From NCBI GenBank assembly GCA_003118195.1, contig BEXV01000315.1:223410-268239 (forward strand): DNA of 44,830 nt, read 5' to 3'. The notes beneath the pieces were generated by a model. That model worked only from the letters and a program-made list of their open reading frames with translations, was not told the DNA's origin and ran no database searches. The DNA comes from Hemicentrotus pulcherrimus (lineage: Eukaryota; Echinodermata; Echinoidea; Camarodonta; Strongylocentrotidae). Made by a program: the position numbers and the translations under genes. This document shows, one piece after another, positions 1 to 10,179 of this stretch. The stretch's first letter is position 1; each line of letters begins with the position of its first letter.

Positions 1-539
1 GGGGGGGGGGGGGGGAGGTAAATCATGGAATTTCTTATTATAGCATAAACCTTCTTCTTTACATATTATGGAAAAATGTTTTCATATTTTCTTTCATGAA
101 GAAATACTCATTAAACTGAATGAGTCCTGATTAAAAAAATTATCCGTGAAACGACGTATCTTTATTCGACACCATTTAACACCATGTCTATTTAAAAGAA
201 AGTGGCCCAATCGGAATTTGGCATACTTTTACGATATTAGTATTTAGTGGCTAGTAATCATGGAAACCTAGTAAATATACAATCGGGAAAACAAAGAATG
301 TATTCTTTTAAATGATATGAATTTCATTGCCGGGATACAGGAATATTTCAAAGCTGGTATTTCCTTTTGAGATATCAAGGTATTTATACGATTTGGGAAC
401 GCCGATCAATCGCATGGAACAACTATTCAAATACTGATACTTGCTAGGTACTCTGGCAAATTTATAGGGAATTAAATTGCTTTAACGAAAATTATGCTTC
501 TATACAACTTTTTTTAATGAAATACAATCTTCTACCCAG
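1..539. other. Non-coding lead-in / intron
   Basis: The window opens with a run of 15 G, the same kind of sequence that borders the internal assembly gaps. The rest is AT-rich with no recognisable exon. It ends with a pyrimidine-rich stretch and an AG acceptor at 538-539, which starts the first SRCR exon, so at least the 3' part is intron of a gene that begins outside the window. Confidence 0.6.
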
Positions 540-842
540 ATGTCCGTCTCGTCAATGGATCAAACAATACTGAAGGAAGAGTGGAGATCTCGTACAGTGG
601 GTCGTTGATGACCGTTTGTGATGATTTCTGGAATCTGTTAAAAGTAAGGGTGGTCTGCAGAATACTGGGGTTCGACAGAGCCTTTGAATCACCTAGTTCG
701 GCTAGGTTTGGACAGGGAACCGGCGATATTATTGATGTCCAATGTTACGGAACAGAAGAGAGCTTGACGGACTGTCCATACCTGGAGACCGCCTCTTACT
801 GTAGGCATCATGCGGATGCGGTTGTCGTATGTTAATCAGGGG
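540..842 (+). pseudogene. SRCR exon A1, nonsense after the last cysteine
   Basis: A phase-1/phase-1 exon of 303 nt that encodes a whole SRCR domain starting D-V-R-L-V-N-G. The acceptor AG is at 538-539 and the donor GT at 843-844. The six expected cysteines are present (TVC, VVC, VQC, TDC, YC, VVC). The tyrosine codon that follows the last cysteine in sister exons is TAA here (833-835), so the domain is complete but translation stops before the exon end. It lacks the H-P-x-P-F leader of most other SRCR exons and matches the type found at 16349, 20467 and 35118. It could be a dead exon, or a terminal exon of a truncated soluble form; the intact splice donor argues that it was once internal. 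Confidence 0.8.
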
Positions 843-1345
843 GTATGAACTAATTTCATATGAAGGAATAATTTACCAACGGTACTTTCAGATGCCATAC
901 TATTTAGGACAGGACATTATGGGAACATTTACATTATTAATCACAGTTTCCCCATTTTTAGGTGATCTCACTTTGATTAAGGAGAAAATAAGGTTTCGTT
1001 CAGAAAAACACATACTAATAACATTTTTCAAAGTTTTTTTCTTCATATTTACAAATTCAAAAGAAATATCTGGCGATATAGTGAATTTATGATAAATAAT
1101 GTTTGGATATCGGCTATTTGTTATAATGCTTCAGAAAATTTTTTTTCCAAATGAATGAGTAGCGAGCACGATCAAACATTCGGAATGATAAACGTCACAT
1201 CACTATACAAATACTATATCGTATTATAAATAGTGAATTTTATTTCTGATATGTTCGATTTGTGCATATTTTCCGGAAGAGTAGAGGTTTAAAGTCATAT
1301 TTGGTTCTTTTTAAAGTTCCTTTAAACATTTTTTCATTCGTTCAG
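843..1345 (+). other. Intron between SRCR exons A1 and A2
   Basis: AT-rich sequence with no convincing coding potential, bounded by GT at 843 and AG at 1344-1345. Two phase-1 SRCR exons flank it. No repeat was recognised. Confidence 0.7.
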
Positions 1346-1678
1346 CCCATCCGAATCCATTTGAAGTTCGTCTTGCCGATGGATCTAACAATGCTGAAGG
1401 GAGAGTAGAGGTACTGTACGATGGATCATGGTGAACTATTTGTAGTATTGTGTGGGATCTGAGAGACGCCAGGGTGGTTTGTAGAATGCTGAGGTTTGGT
1501 GGAGCCTTGGACGCACCGACATCTGCACGGTTTGGTCAGGGCTCTGGTCGTATTCTGCTAAAGTATTTTAATTGTGACGGAAATGAAGACAACCTTGCAG
1601 ACTGTGCTCATCTAGGGATTGGAGATTATACTTCATGCGGTCATATAAGGGATGCATGAGCCATTTGCTACTCAGGAA
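1346..1678 (+). pseudogene. SRCR exon A2, two in-frame TGA stops
   Basis: A 333-nt phase-1/phase-1 exon beginning A-H-P-N-P-F-E-V-R-L, clearly an SRCR domain. Two glycine codons that are GGA in the sister exons are TGA: 1432-1434 (in the S-W-G-T motif) and 1657-1659 (in the D-A-G-A-I-C motif). Splice signals are intact (AG 1344-1345, GT 1679-1680) and the remaining cysteines are in place, so the lesions look recent. Because both ends are phase 1, skipping this exon would leave the downstream frame unchanged. Confidence 0.88.
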
Positions 1679-1902
1679 GTATGTTTCCCTCTTCTGCATA
1701 ACCAAGTATTTGCAACTGACCATTCTGTTAATTGCATGATTATTAGAACAACATGAACAACGTGAGATACGTGACTTAATAATCAATATTTCATTTTACT
1801 CGAAGTGCAAATGGCCTAAAGACAAACAACTTAAAATTTAGCCCCCTACATTTCGTAATTCTATAGCCAGACGAATTTTGTAAGTATTCATGTTTCAGCC
1901 AA

Positions 1903-1933
<31 letters not shown>

Positions 1934-2147
1934 TAATAATGCGTGTTTGGTGGATCATGATACTTTTTTAAAAATTATTGCATACCTCAGTACTATGAAT
2001 CTAAATAATTTGATAATTCATTTCTTACTACAAATGTTATTTGTTCATAATTCTTTTACATTTATATATATATACAAATGTTAAGACATTAGCCAAAATA
2101 CGATCCCAAATGAATGCGGTATATATGTCTTTCCTATTCACGTGTAG
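1679..2147 (+). other. Intron with ATA/AAT microsatellite, duplicated at 17567-18036
   Basis: The intron between A2 and A3. It contains an (AAT)n-like tract at about 1906-1940. From about 1880 to the acceptor at 2146-2147 it aligns by eye with 17800-18036, with long shared words such as the TACTATGAATCTAAA segment and the region just before the acceptor. It is therefore part of a segmental duplication and not unique sequence. Confidence 0.7.
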
Positions 2148-2474
2148 CCCATCCAAATCCATTCCAAGTTCGTCTTGTTGGTGGGTCTAACGATGCTGAA
2201 GGCAGAGTAGAGGTCGTGAACGATGGATCCTGGGGAACTATCTGTGATGACTGGTGGGATCTGAGAGACGTGATGGTGGTTTGCAGAATGCTAGGGTTTG
2301 ATGGAGCCTTGGACGCACCAGTATCTGCTAGGTTCGGTCGGGGCTCTGGACGTATTCTTATAGCTTATGTCGGGTGTGAGGGAACAGAAGATAACCTTGC
2401 AGACTGTGCTCATCCAGAGATTGGAGATTACTGTAGTCATAGTCGCGATGCCGGCGCCATTTGTTATTTAGGAG
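2148..2474 (+). CDS. SRCR exon A3 (open)
   Basis: An open 327-nt exon (109 codons, phase 1/1) after AG 2146-2147 and before GT 2475-2476. It encodes leader [13 protein letters not shown], then GSWGTIC, the W-D-L-R-D core, VVCRMLGF, and the C5-C8 cysteines (VGC, ADC, DYC, AIC). The two cysteines that define group B (C1 and C4) are A and F. It ends Y-L-G-G where most sisters have Y-S-G-G. The stretch just upstream (2095-2147) recurs before the exon at 36694. Confidence 0.92.
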
Positions 2475-5400
2475 GTATGTGTTAAATAAGTCATGTTTTC
2501 AATCAACCTCTATGAAATGCTTCCAGAATCATTTGCCTAAACATGATATAAATATGAATGTCGTAGTCAAGGCTCACAACTTAAAAACTAAGGCATTGAC
2601 TATTATTTGTATTATCATTATTAAGTATGTGGCGTCTCCTGTGACGTGGGTGTCGAAAAATGATTTAAATCACTGTATTAAACCCTCTGGCATCTCTCCC
2701 GTACAATGGGGCTGTGCATGTGAACCACTACACCGGTGTTTGCCCCTTCTCTTATACGAATTAAGCAGTGGGTTCTTATCGTAAAAAGGTGGAAACTCTC
2801 CTGTACACTTAGCATCCTATCCGAGGGATAGTGTTTTCCAATTAACATTAGACGCAAAACAAAAACGGAGGGACGCGTAAACACACGACGCAGGCTTCAG
2901 TCGTCCGCCTGGGTCGGATTCGAACCCACGATCTTTGGTTCGACAGGCAGATTGGTCCGACCAATAAAGCCAAGACGCCTATGTTGGTTGGCAGGTCAAG
3001 GCTTAAAACTGCTAGACCAAGATCATGGCAAAATCATTAATAAAGTTGGGGTAAATGTTACGTGCAAAGACGGATGTCCGCACAAAACTAAAAAGTCTTC
3101 ACCCCCCTTCAACTCTAATTGACAGGGGACAAACCTTCAAAGTAATCAAACGCATTTTACAAGAAATCGAACGGTATAGAGTTCGAATTATAATCATTGT
3201 ACTAATATTATATTTTCGAATTCCAGGATTAATCTTGTCAAGGAAACTATAGAGGCATTCCAAAGTTAAGATTTTGAAAGTAGCACATTTGAAAGTGGTA
3301 TTTTAAACTATATGTTTATTATCCTATTATGGGGGCGCAATATTAATATTAGGCCTGGGAAACTTAAAGGCATTTTCTCAAGGAGCGTAGAGATGACAAT
3401 GACGTACATTTTTGTCCTCTTCAATCTGCATCCTTTAAAGAACTCTTTATAAGTTTCATTATTTCATTTTTTGTAATGTCCCCTTCAAGTGCCGCCCGTG
3501 TCAATTTTAGCTCCAGAAGGGCATATGTTACATCGTAGGAATGAATTGTGTTCATTTCAATGGGAGGCTATTTGTCAAAGGTGACCTAAAATATCATTCA
3601 TACAAGCAAGATTTTACTTGTACATGTACCTAGGTTGGGGGAGGGGGGGGAGGGTTGTTCAGCAGTGAAGAAACCAAACACAGATGTAGACCTGTCTATA
3701 CAGAAAAAAAGCATGTGTAATGACATGAATGAGGACAAACGAGGGCAGGACACTTCTTCTGTCACAGGAAGGACATTATGTGTTTCTCCTAGGATTTGTA
3801 GTATGAGGGTGCAATATTCTTGATCTATTATGTTCACCTACATGTAAAGTTGGCATAGCTTTCATAGCAAAGTGTTATTAGACACAGCAACCAAACTACT
3901 TTTTAAATGTTACTTGAGAAAATAGTAACATTATTAATACCTCGAAATTGCCTAAGGGTTTCTAGAAGAAAAAAAATTACAGCGCTTTAAGTCACCAAGG
4001 CAAAAGCCAAGGCAATGAGATTAAAACGGGCCTAAGGCGCGTTACGACAAATGCACTTCGACACTGATATTTATAGACATAGCTATATTTGAAATGGTTT
4101 ATTCAATTTCCAAAGAGATGTTCCCAGTTTATGAAAAACAAATTTATCATATTTGCATATACCGATTTTATATTTCTCGCTTTCGACAATACATACCAGG
4201 ATGTAGCCCATTGTACGTAATTTCGAGCCACTTCCGGGACTATACTACTTCCCGTGTACGATGGCACGGGGACGGTATACGTATGATGCATGTGCATTGT
4301 ACGTAGGCGTCCGAAAGCTATTTCCAGGTTTTCTCATTTTGGGGGACAGCAGCAACGAAAACCAAGAGAAACATTCTCCAAATCATATCGACGACCACAT
4401 TAAATTGAACAATGGGCTCGTAACTTCGGAAAAATGGCGGTCTTAACTTTAGAATACCCCACCGAAACGTATTATTTCCGTTGGTCGTACAACAAGCAAA
4501 CGAACCCTTTATTGTATTCTCGTCTGTTAGTGTTCTAGACAAAGTTTTATAATTGCCAAAGAACACAACGAAAGTTTTCGTTATTATTCATACGCCTCTA
4601 GTTGCTCCTGCCCATCACACAACCAAATATCTTATTTCTAGTATGGTTAACATTATTTGAAGACGTTGTTTGTGATCGCATGAAAATCGTGATAAATGAT
4701 TGTGATTACAGTTAGAAAATAAAATACACACACACAAACACACACAATCAATGCCGGCATACACAGCGCAGCCAGGCGGGAACTTAGACCGGAAGCGACT
4801 TTGTCACCAAACTATCCGAGAGTGCTTTTGAAATGGTGAAGGAACGTATTACATACGTGAATTATTTTTAAATATATTATATTAGCGATAGCAGGAATAA
4901 TGCTTTTGTTTACTGTGTCATAGCGACTACACGTAGCTAAATCATATCTCTTGATTGTATGCCCAAACCTTGTTTTCTTGAATTCCTACTGCATAGTCTG
5001 CGAAGGGATATTTTGTTCATCCTTCTAAATATCGATTGTCTTGATATGATAACACGGGCTCCTTAGACAATTTGAATTCAAATTCGTATTTATTGATTAT
5101 TCTGTCATACGACATATTTTTTTGTAAAATTGGTTGAACCATAAACAGCAGAATTGTACATAACAAAGAAGTGTAAGGAAGTGTACAATGAAACATTTAA
5201 TAAACATTATACGATCACCAAACAGAAGAAAATACCAAATAAATTTTAAGAAGTAAAAAAAAAAAATGTGTGTCATAAAATAGTACAGGTAAAGGTAAAT
5301 TCCACTTATTGGCTCTTACACGTGAAAACAAAAAACGGAATTGATATTTTCTTCAGATCACAGTTTACATCGGACTGTACCCAATTTCGTAATCAGTTAA

Positions 5401-8400
5401 ATGAATAGTTGAGATATGCTGCAGAGAGCGCTACCGAAATATGTTTTTTGTGTGATAATGAAAAACTGAGTGTCAAATTTGAAAGAATATTAAAAAACTT
5501 AAAAATACTTAAATTACAAAATCATCTTTTTAAAAATCAAAATCGGTTCAGAGACGGCTGCAATATCCATAAATATAAACATTTGTAATATTTGTGGTGG
5601 GATACAAATATTCAGTAATTTTGAACCAGCCGTTGTAAAAACGAGATTAGCGCCTTAAACGTTTTATTCCAGCCAATGCCAATATTGGCTTTTTGTTTGC
5701 TTTTTGTTTGGAAAGTGGAGATGGATTAGTATGATTGTATTCAATTTAAATTCACACATTTAGGGCTCAAAAAATTAACTTCATAGCAATTTTAGGTTCT
5801 TAAAGGGCACTAGAAATGTCATAAATAAAAATAAGAGCAATATTCCATGCACTTTGAAGGCATTTGCGGTCTTAAACAAGAACTCAACTATCCCTTTAGT
5901 AACCTGATACCACAGTATCATCAGCATATTTTAGAATGCTACATGTATATGTCGAGCAACAAATTAATGGCAACCGAAAAATAGCTAGTTCATTTTTCAG
6001 CTGCCAATTTTTTTTGTATTCGCCGTTAATATTCTTAAAACTTAATGAAGCTACTATCACGCAATTTCTATCTTGTAGCCCATCCGAATCCATTTCAAAT
6101 TCGTCTTGCCAATGGATCGAATGGCGCTGAAGGAAGGGTAGAAGTCTTCAACGGTGGATCCTGGGGAACTATCTGTGATACTTGGTGGAATCTGAGAGAC
6201 GCGAGGGTAGTTTGTAGAATGCTCGGGTTTGATGGAGCCCTGAACGCCCCGGGATCTGCTAGGTTTGGTCAAGGCTCTGGCCGTATTCTACTAAAGTATG
6301 TCAATTGTGACGGAACTGAAGACAACCTAGCTGACTGTGCTCATGCAGGAATTGAACGTTACCCGTGCAGTCATACAAGTGATGCAGGAGCCATTTGCTA
6401 CCCAGGAGGTATGTTTTCTCGGCATTTGAACCTAGTAGTACAGCTACCCAACAATGAATTTATTTGAATGTTCATTGGATGCTCACAAACCTTTCCTTTG
6501 CTCCGGATGCCATCCCCAAAAGTTTGGATACGACAGTGCATTTAACTCCAATTTAGAAAAAAAGAAGAAAAATATCAACAATGAAGTAATCGAAGACATA
6601 CTATAGCTATAGCTTAAAAACATCTAAATAGATAATTGGTCGCTTATAATAATTTTACAAATGTATTATTGCATTTGGGGAACAGAATCTACTAGTAATA
6701 TTAAATTCGAGACTACTGATCCTTCACGAGCGATATTGTCATTTTTATCTTACAGAACCTACTAGTACTTTTGGACTCGAGACTACTGATTCTTCTTTGT
6801 CATTCACCATCTTAGAAGGGCTATCGACGGATCTTGGTAATACATCTTTGTATTCAAATACACTAAAAGTACTTGGACACTTTAGTCTAGATGAACCTGA
6901 AAATCTACAACCTATTGAAGTACCCGGCATTCTTTTTCTATTTGGCGTAATAGGTATCCCCGTGTCGTGCATTATTTTTATCGCAGCCTTCGTGTATTGC
7001 CTATGTCGATCCCGGAAGAGAAGAGCTAAAAAGAATCTTGATACAACTGTATACATGGATTTGATGCATTCTAGGTCTGTAGACCTTCAGAACTTAGACT
7101 CAATCTATCAGGATCTTAGTTCCCCACCTAAATTACCAGAACGCTTGTCAGCTGTTGTATCATCTCGGAAACAAAAATCGCAGATTGCCTTGACATTAAG
7201 TCATAGCACGACAGGTGAGCCGGTGCACATCATTGGAGACAACGGACTAAACGCAATCCATGAATACATGGACATGAATACTACTATCCGTGAAAGACCT
7301 CCTAATTCTAAAGATGAAGACATTGGTTGTTATCTTTTACCAACTGCTACAACTCCGGAACCAAGAGTTTACATGGAAATAGGAACGACAACTACAGATG
7401 AAATAGGTTCTGACAATGAGATAACGATGTCAAGAGCACGACACAGCAATAAACAAGATGCGATTCATAAATACATGGACATGAAGCCTATTGGTAAAAA
7501 ACCCACTACTGGCACAGAGGTAGATCTTGATGGTTACCTACTCCGATCTTCAAAAGTTTTGAGGTCTGAATTAACTTCCAAGGTAGCTACGAGAGACGCA
7601 TGTGTATCAGGTTCTGACAATGACAACAGAATGACATGGACAAGGCAAAGCGATAAACAAGAGGCAATTCATAAATACATGCACATGAAGCATGCAAATC
7701 AAAAGCCATCAACAGACACAGACACAAATCTTGATGACTATCTTCCAACTAGTAAAGCAACGAAATTGGGATCAAAGTCTGAATTTCGCATGATGTCGCG
7801 AATGAACACTATAAATAAAACGCTTTCAACTGACACACACACACACATTGACGGTTATCTTCCTCTTCCAACTTCAACAGCTTCAAAGTCTGAATTGACA
7901 TCAACAATATTATCGACGGCTGTCAATGTTACAGAGAATGACGACAACGAGACGAGAGCAACATACACCAATATACAAGATATAGATCAAATGTACATGG
8001 ACATGAACGTTGTTTATCAAAAGCCTTCACCCGGTTTGGGCTTTGATGTCGACGGTTATCTTCTTTCTGACGTGACATCAGCAAACACCGACAAAGATGC
8101 TGACGGCTATCTTCTTCCTAGCGCTACACCCTCCCAAAACGAAGTGACCCCGAATTCGAGAGCAATATCAACTTGTTTACCAGATATTGAAAATAAAGGA
8201 AGTTTGAAAGGACCACTACAATTCAGCGGACAAGGTGGGATTCATCAATACATGGACATCAAGTCTGTTTATCAAGACCCCCCAGGAGTTTCAGACATGG
8301 ACACTGACGGGTATCTACCTGGCGTTACAGGTTCAGGAAACGAACTTTCTCTGAATGTAACTAATGTCCATTGGTGTTACAAGAAAGCAAGTGTCTGCAG

Positions 8401-8455
8401 AGAACCGAAACGAATTCGAGGAAATTACCCTCACGAGTATATGGATATCAACTAA
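2148..8455 (+). CDS. Gene A: SRCR transmembrane receptor with phosphotyrosine-module tail
   Basis: Gene model joining the open exons 2148-2474, 6079-6408 and 6756-8455, all linked in phase 1. Two further SRCR exons upstream (540, 1346) carry stops. The product would be a type I membrane protein: SRCR ectodomain, a Ser/Thr-containing stem, one transmembrane helix and a cytoplasmic tail of about 490 residues. SRCR domains bind proteins and glycans of microbial or self origin; the ligand here cannot be read from sequence. The start codon and signal peptide were not found and are probably upstream of the window, so the model is 5'-incomplete. Functional expression depends on skipping or absence of the broken exons in other alleles. 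Orthologous family names cannot be assigned without a search. Confidence 0.75.
2640..2990 (-). repeat. tRNA-derived SINE-like repeat
   Basis: On the minus strand, near 2895-2990, there is a tRNA-like head with an A-box-like TTGGCTTTATTGGT and a perfect B-box core GGTTCGAATCC. It is followed by a non-tRNA body. The acceptor-stem halves do not pair, so it is not a functional tRNA gene. The extent of the body is an estimate. Confidence 0.55.
3080..3640 (+). repeat. Dispersed repeat, copy 1 (3' portion)
   Basis: This segment aligns by eye with about 43885-44820, sharing blocks such as the GACAGGG, CTTGTCAAGGAAACTA and AATGTCCCCTTCAAG words in the same order, with an internal deletion relative to the third copy. 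A 5' portion of the same family lies at about 18042-18535. No coding capacity or termini were recognised. Confidence 0.65.
6079..6408 (+). CDS. SRCR exon A4 (open, membrane-proximal in gene A)
   Basis: An open 330-nt phase-1/1 exon, AG 6077-6078 and GT 6409-6410. It encodes [37 protein letters not shown] and AIC, the usual six cysteines. It is the last SRCR domain before the transmembrane exon of gene A. Its downstream intron aligns with the intron after exon 21982, which suggests shared ancestry of exon plus intron. Confidence 0.92.
6756..8455 (+). CDS. Gene A stem, transmembrane and cytoplasmic tail exon
   Basis: Acceptor AG at 6754-6755, phase 1, open to TAA at 8453-8455 (about 566 codons). 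The order is: a Thr/Ser/Glu stem with N-x-T; a hydrophobic segment (about 6925-7008) ending Y-C-L-C; a basic stop-transfer R-S-R-K-R-R; and a long tail. Tail motifs by tyrosine-codon position: YMDL 7052, YQDL 7106 followed by PPKLPER 7124-7144, YMDM 7265, CYLLP 7331, YMEI 7370, YMDM 7472, DGYLLR 7535, YMHM 7676, DDYLP 7739, DGYLPLP 7856, YMDM 7994, DGYLLS 8057, DGYLLP 8108, YMDI 8249, DGYLP 8312, YMDI 8438. YxxM is the PI3K p85 SH2 consensus and YxxP is Crk-like. Partners are inferred. A last YMDM module lies out of frame after the stop. Confidence 0.9.
7405..7800 (+). repeat. Internal ~205-nt coding repeat in gene A tail
   Basis: GGTTCTGACAATGA occurs at about 7405 and 7610. Each copy is followed by the same order of elements: a basic stretch, N/D-K-Q-D/E-A-I-H-K-Y-M-x-M-K, then a D-rich run to the Y-L motif, and a K-S-E / R-S-E-L segment. 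The period is about 205 nt. This shows that the tail modules were copied within the exon. Confidence 0.75.
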
Positions 8456-8784
8456 TATACGGATGTAGGCATAGACAGGAATCCATATGCAACTCAAGGA
8501 TCCCGGACAAACCGCCATATGTGAAAGATGTAGGACATGCCTCCATAACAAAAGGCAGTACAGCGACTGAGCTACATGAATACATGGACATGACACATGT
8601 TAATGGAGAGCCTTCTGCAGATAAAGACAATTATCCTGACTGTAATCACGATTCTACAATCTCAACGCACCAGGCTAGAGTCCCTACGAATGGTAAAATG
8701 GCAGTGACTGGCGTCTCACTTGGTGATGACGATCAAAAAGTGGCAAGGTCATCACTAGATATGCAAAACGAAATTAACTACTAA
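8456..8784 (+). pseudogene. Out-of-frame continuation of gene A tail
   Basis: After the stop at 8453-8455 a different frame is open to TAA at 8782-8784 and contains L-H-E-Y-M-D-M (tyrosine codon 8581) followed by a D-rich stretch. This matches the H-E/K-Y-M-D-M modules upstream. The simplest reading is that the ancestral tail was one module longer and was cut by a stop plus a frameshift. An alternative 3' exon or a sequencing error are other options. Confidence 0.55.
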
Positions 8785-9740
8785 GGGTTGGTCACATATC
8801 TTGCTGTAGGCCAATCAAAAAAATTAAGTAGCCGCGGTTTTGCCGAGTCATAGCTGAACGAGCTTTTATAGAGAGAGCCACAACAATGGAATAAATAGTT
8901 CGTAATATTGGGAAACAAATTTAAGATACCAAACATTACCAATTTTTCAAATTATTTCGTCCAGACCCGGATGTTGTACGGATGTTGATAAATGCGATGA
9001 AATGTAAATGATCGAAGTTTATCGGTAGGTCTACATATTAAATATAGAACTTTAGAAGAACACTCACAAAGGAATGACAAGGATACATGTATTCTGATAA
9101 TATGGGTAATGGGATACTTTGGTAGTGATGCACTTACTTGATGTACTCAACGAAGTGTCCTTTTGTGCTTAACCATGTAAATGTGCCTCTAAATACTGTT
9201 CAAAATTATTTTTATATTTATATAGATATTTATCTATATTTGTATTTAACATCATCAGTTTGTGTATTGTAAGACATTGTTAGGTATTCTTCTTTTCAAA
9301 CTATCAATTTTTATATTATATCCATTATTCTTGTTTTGTTACGTTTTCTTAACTGATTTTTACCAAAATACTTCGTGTAGCATTTGCTTTTATCTGGCTT
9401 CTTCTACCAACCACTAGTTTATCTTCTTGTAAATTAAAAACATTGTATGAAATGTATTACAGTTTTGCTTTTATTAAACGAAAATCAAATCATTTAATCT
9501 GTAATATATTTATGAGCAACAATAGACTCTCCAACTGCGTTCAAGTAACAGATTTTGTTATTCAAAGGGGGATGATATACTTATTTGGACCGCAAGGGAG
9601 TTTTATTTTCCCTCGTAATAATGATAAAACATGTAGTTGGAGTTTATATAGCGCCTTTTCCAAAGGATACAAGGCACTGCTCTCTCAGACTTTCAACAAA
9701 TTAAGAGGAGTTGTACAGATAAGTTTTCAATTGTTTTTTT
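8785..9740 (+). other. Gene A 3' flank / UTR, AT-rich
   Basis: AT-rich sequence with no coding features recognised. It presumably includes the gene A 3' UTR up to or beyond the AATAAA at 8890. Confidence 0.45.
8890..8895 (+). promoter_or_regulatory. Candidate polyadenylation signal, gene A
   Basis: A canonical AATAAA about 435 nt past the gene A stop and 105 nt past the out-of-frame tail extension. There is no transcript evidence. Confidence 0.4.
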
Positions 9741-9744
9741 TTCA

Positions 9745-10013
9745 TAAATAAATAAATATTGTTTTGTACAATAACGCACGTATCGACCTTGCAAGGCGCT
9801 CCAACATTACCCGGCAATGCTAGGCTGCCGATGTCGACGCTCACAGCATTTTAAGGAATCCCCTCCTACTGGTCCCCATTTAACACATGGGTGGAGAGTG
9901 ACAAGTGTAGATTAATGTCTTGCCAACGGACATTATTGCCACGGCAGAACTCGAATTGCGGACCCTGTGATTCACAGTCCGACGACTTATTCACTACGCC
10001 ACAACACCTCTAC
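9745..10013 (-). repeat. tRNA-derived SINE (minus strand)
   Basis: Read on the minus strand, about 10013 to 9941 is a tRNA-like head: an A-box-like TGGCGTAGTGAATAAG, an anticodon-arm-like hairpin around CTGTGAATCACAG, and a B-box-like segment with TTCGAGTTC. A unique body follows, and then a tail of three ATAA-type repeats at about 9745-9758. That order (tRNA head, body, short A-rich repeat tail) is typical of SINEs. It is not a functional tRNA because the acceptor stem does not close. Confidence 0.6.
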
Positions 10014-10135
10014 AAAGAAAGAACAAATCTAGTACTGTACTGTTTCTTAAGAACGAGGGGAGATTGTTCCAGATAAGTGGGGCTAAAGACTGAAAGGATT
10101 TGAAACGAGCCTGTTCCCTAGGGGAAATTATAACT
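10014..10135 (-). mobile_element. LINE ORF2 C-terminal fragment
   Basis: The minus strand encodes S-F-Q-S-L-A-P-L-I-W-N-N-L-P followed by L-R-N-S-T-V-L-D-L-F. This resembles the conserved W-N-x-L-P segment near the C-terminus of non-LTR retrotransposon ORF2 proteins. Only about 40 residues remain and the SINE cuts it off. The family is not assigned. Confidence 0.55.
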
Positions 10136-10179
10136 CCCGTCGGCGCACAGTGGGCCAGAGAGGGACCAAAGTGCGCCAA

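Larger units (their letters stand above)
2475..6078 (+). other. Large intron with SINE and dispersed repeat
   Basis: A 3.6-kb intron between A3 and A4. It holds a tRNA-derived SINE (about 2640-2990, minus) and a dispersed repeat (about 3080-3640). A short (CA)n tract lies at about 4725-4748. The part from about 4905 to 5010 aligns with intron sequence at 38120-38220 and 39310-39400, upstream of SRCR exons C4 and C5. Nothing coding was recognised in 3640-6078. Confidence 0.65.

Noticed and set aside
2900..2985. Possible tRNA gene (minus) with perfect B box
   Set aside because: The acceptor and D-stem halves do not pair, and a repeat body follows; it is better read as a SINE head.
6745..7056. 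Minus-strand open frame opposite the gene A tail exon
   Set aside because: Antisense shadow of a strongly supported coding exon, as are the minus frames opposite most SRCR exons.
9941..10013. Possible tRNA gene (minus)
   Set aside because: A and B boxes are present but the acceptor stem does not close, and a SINE body and tail follow.
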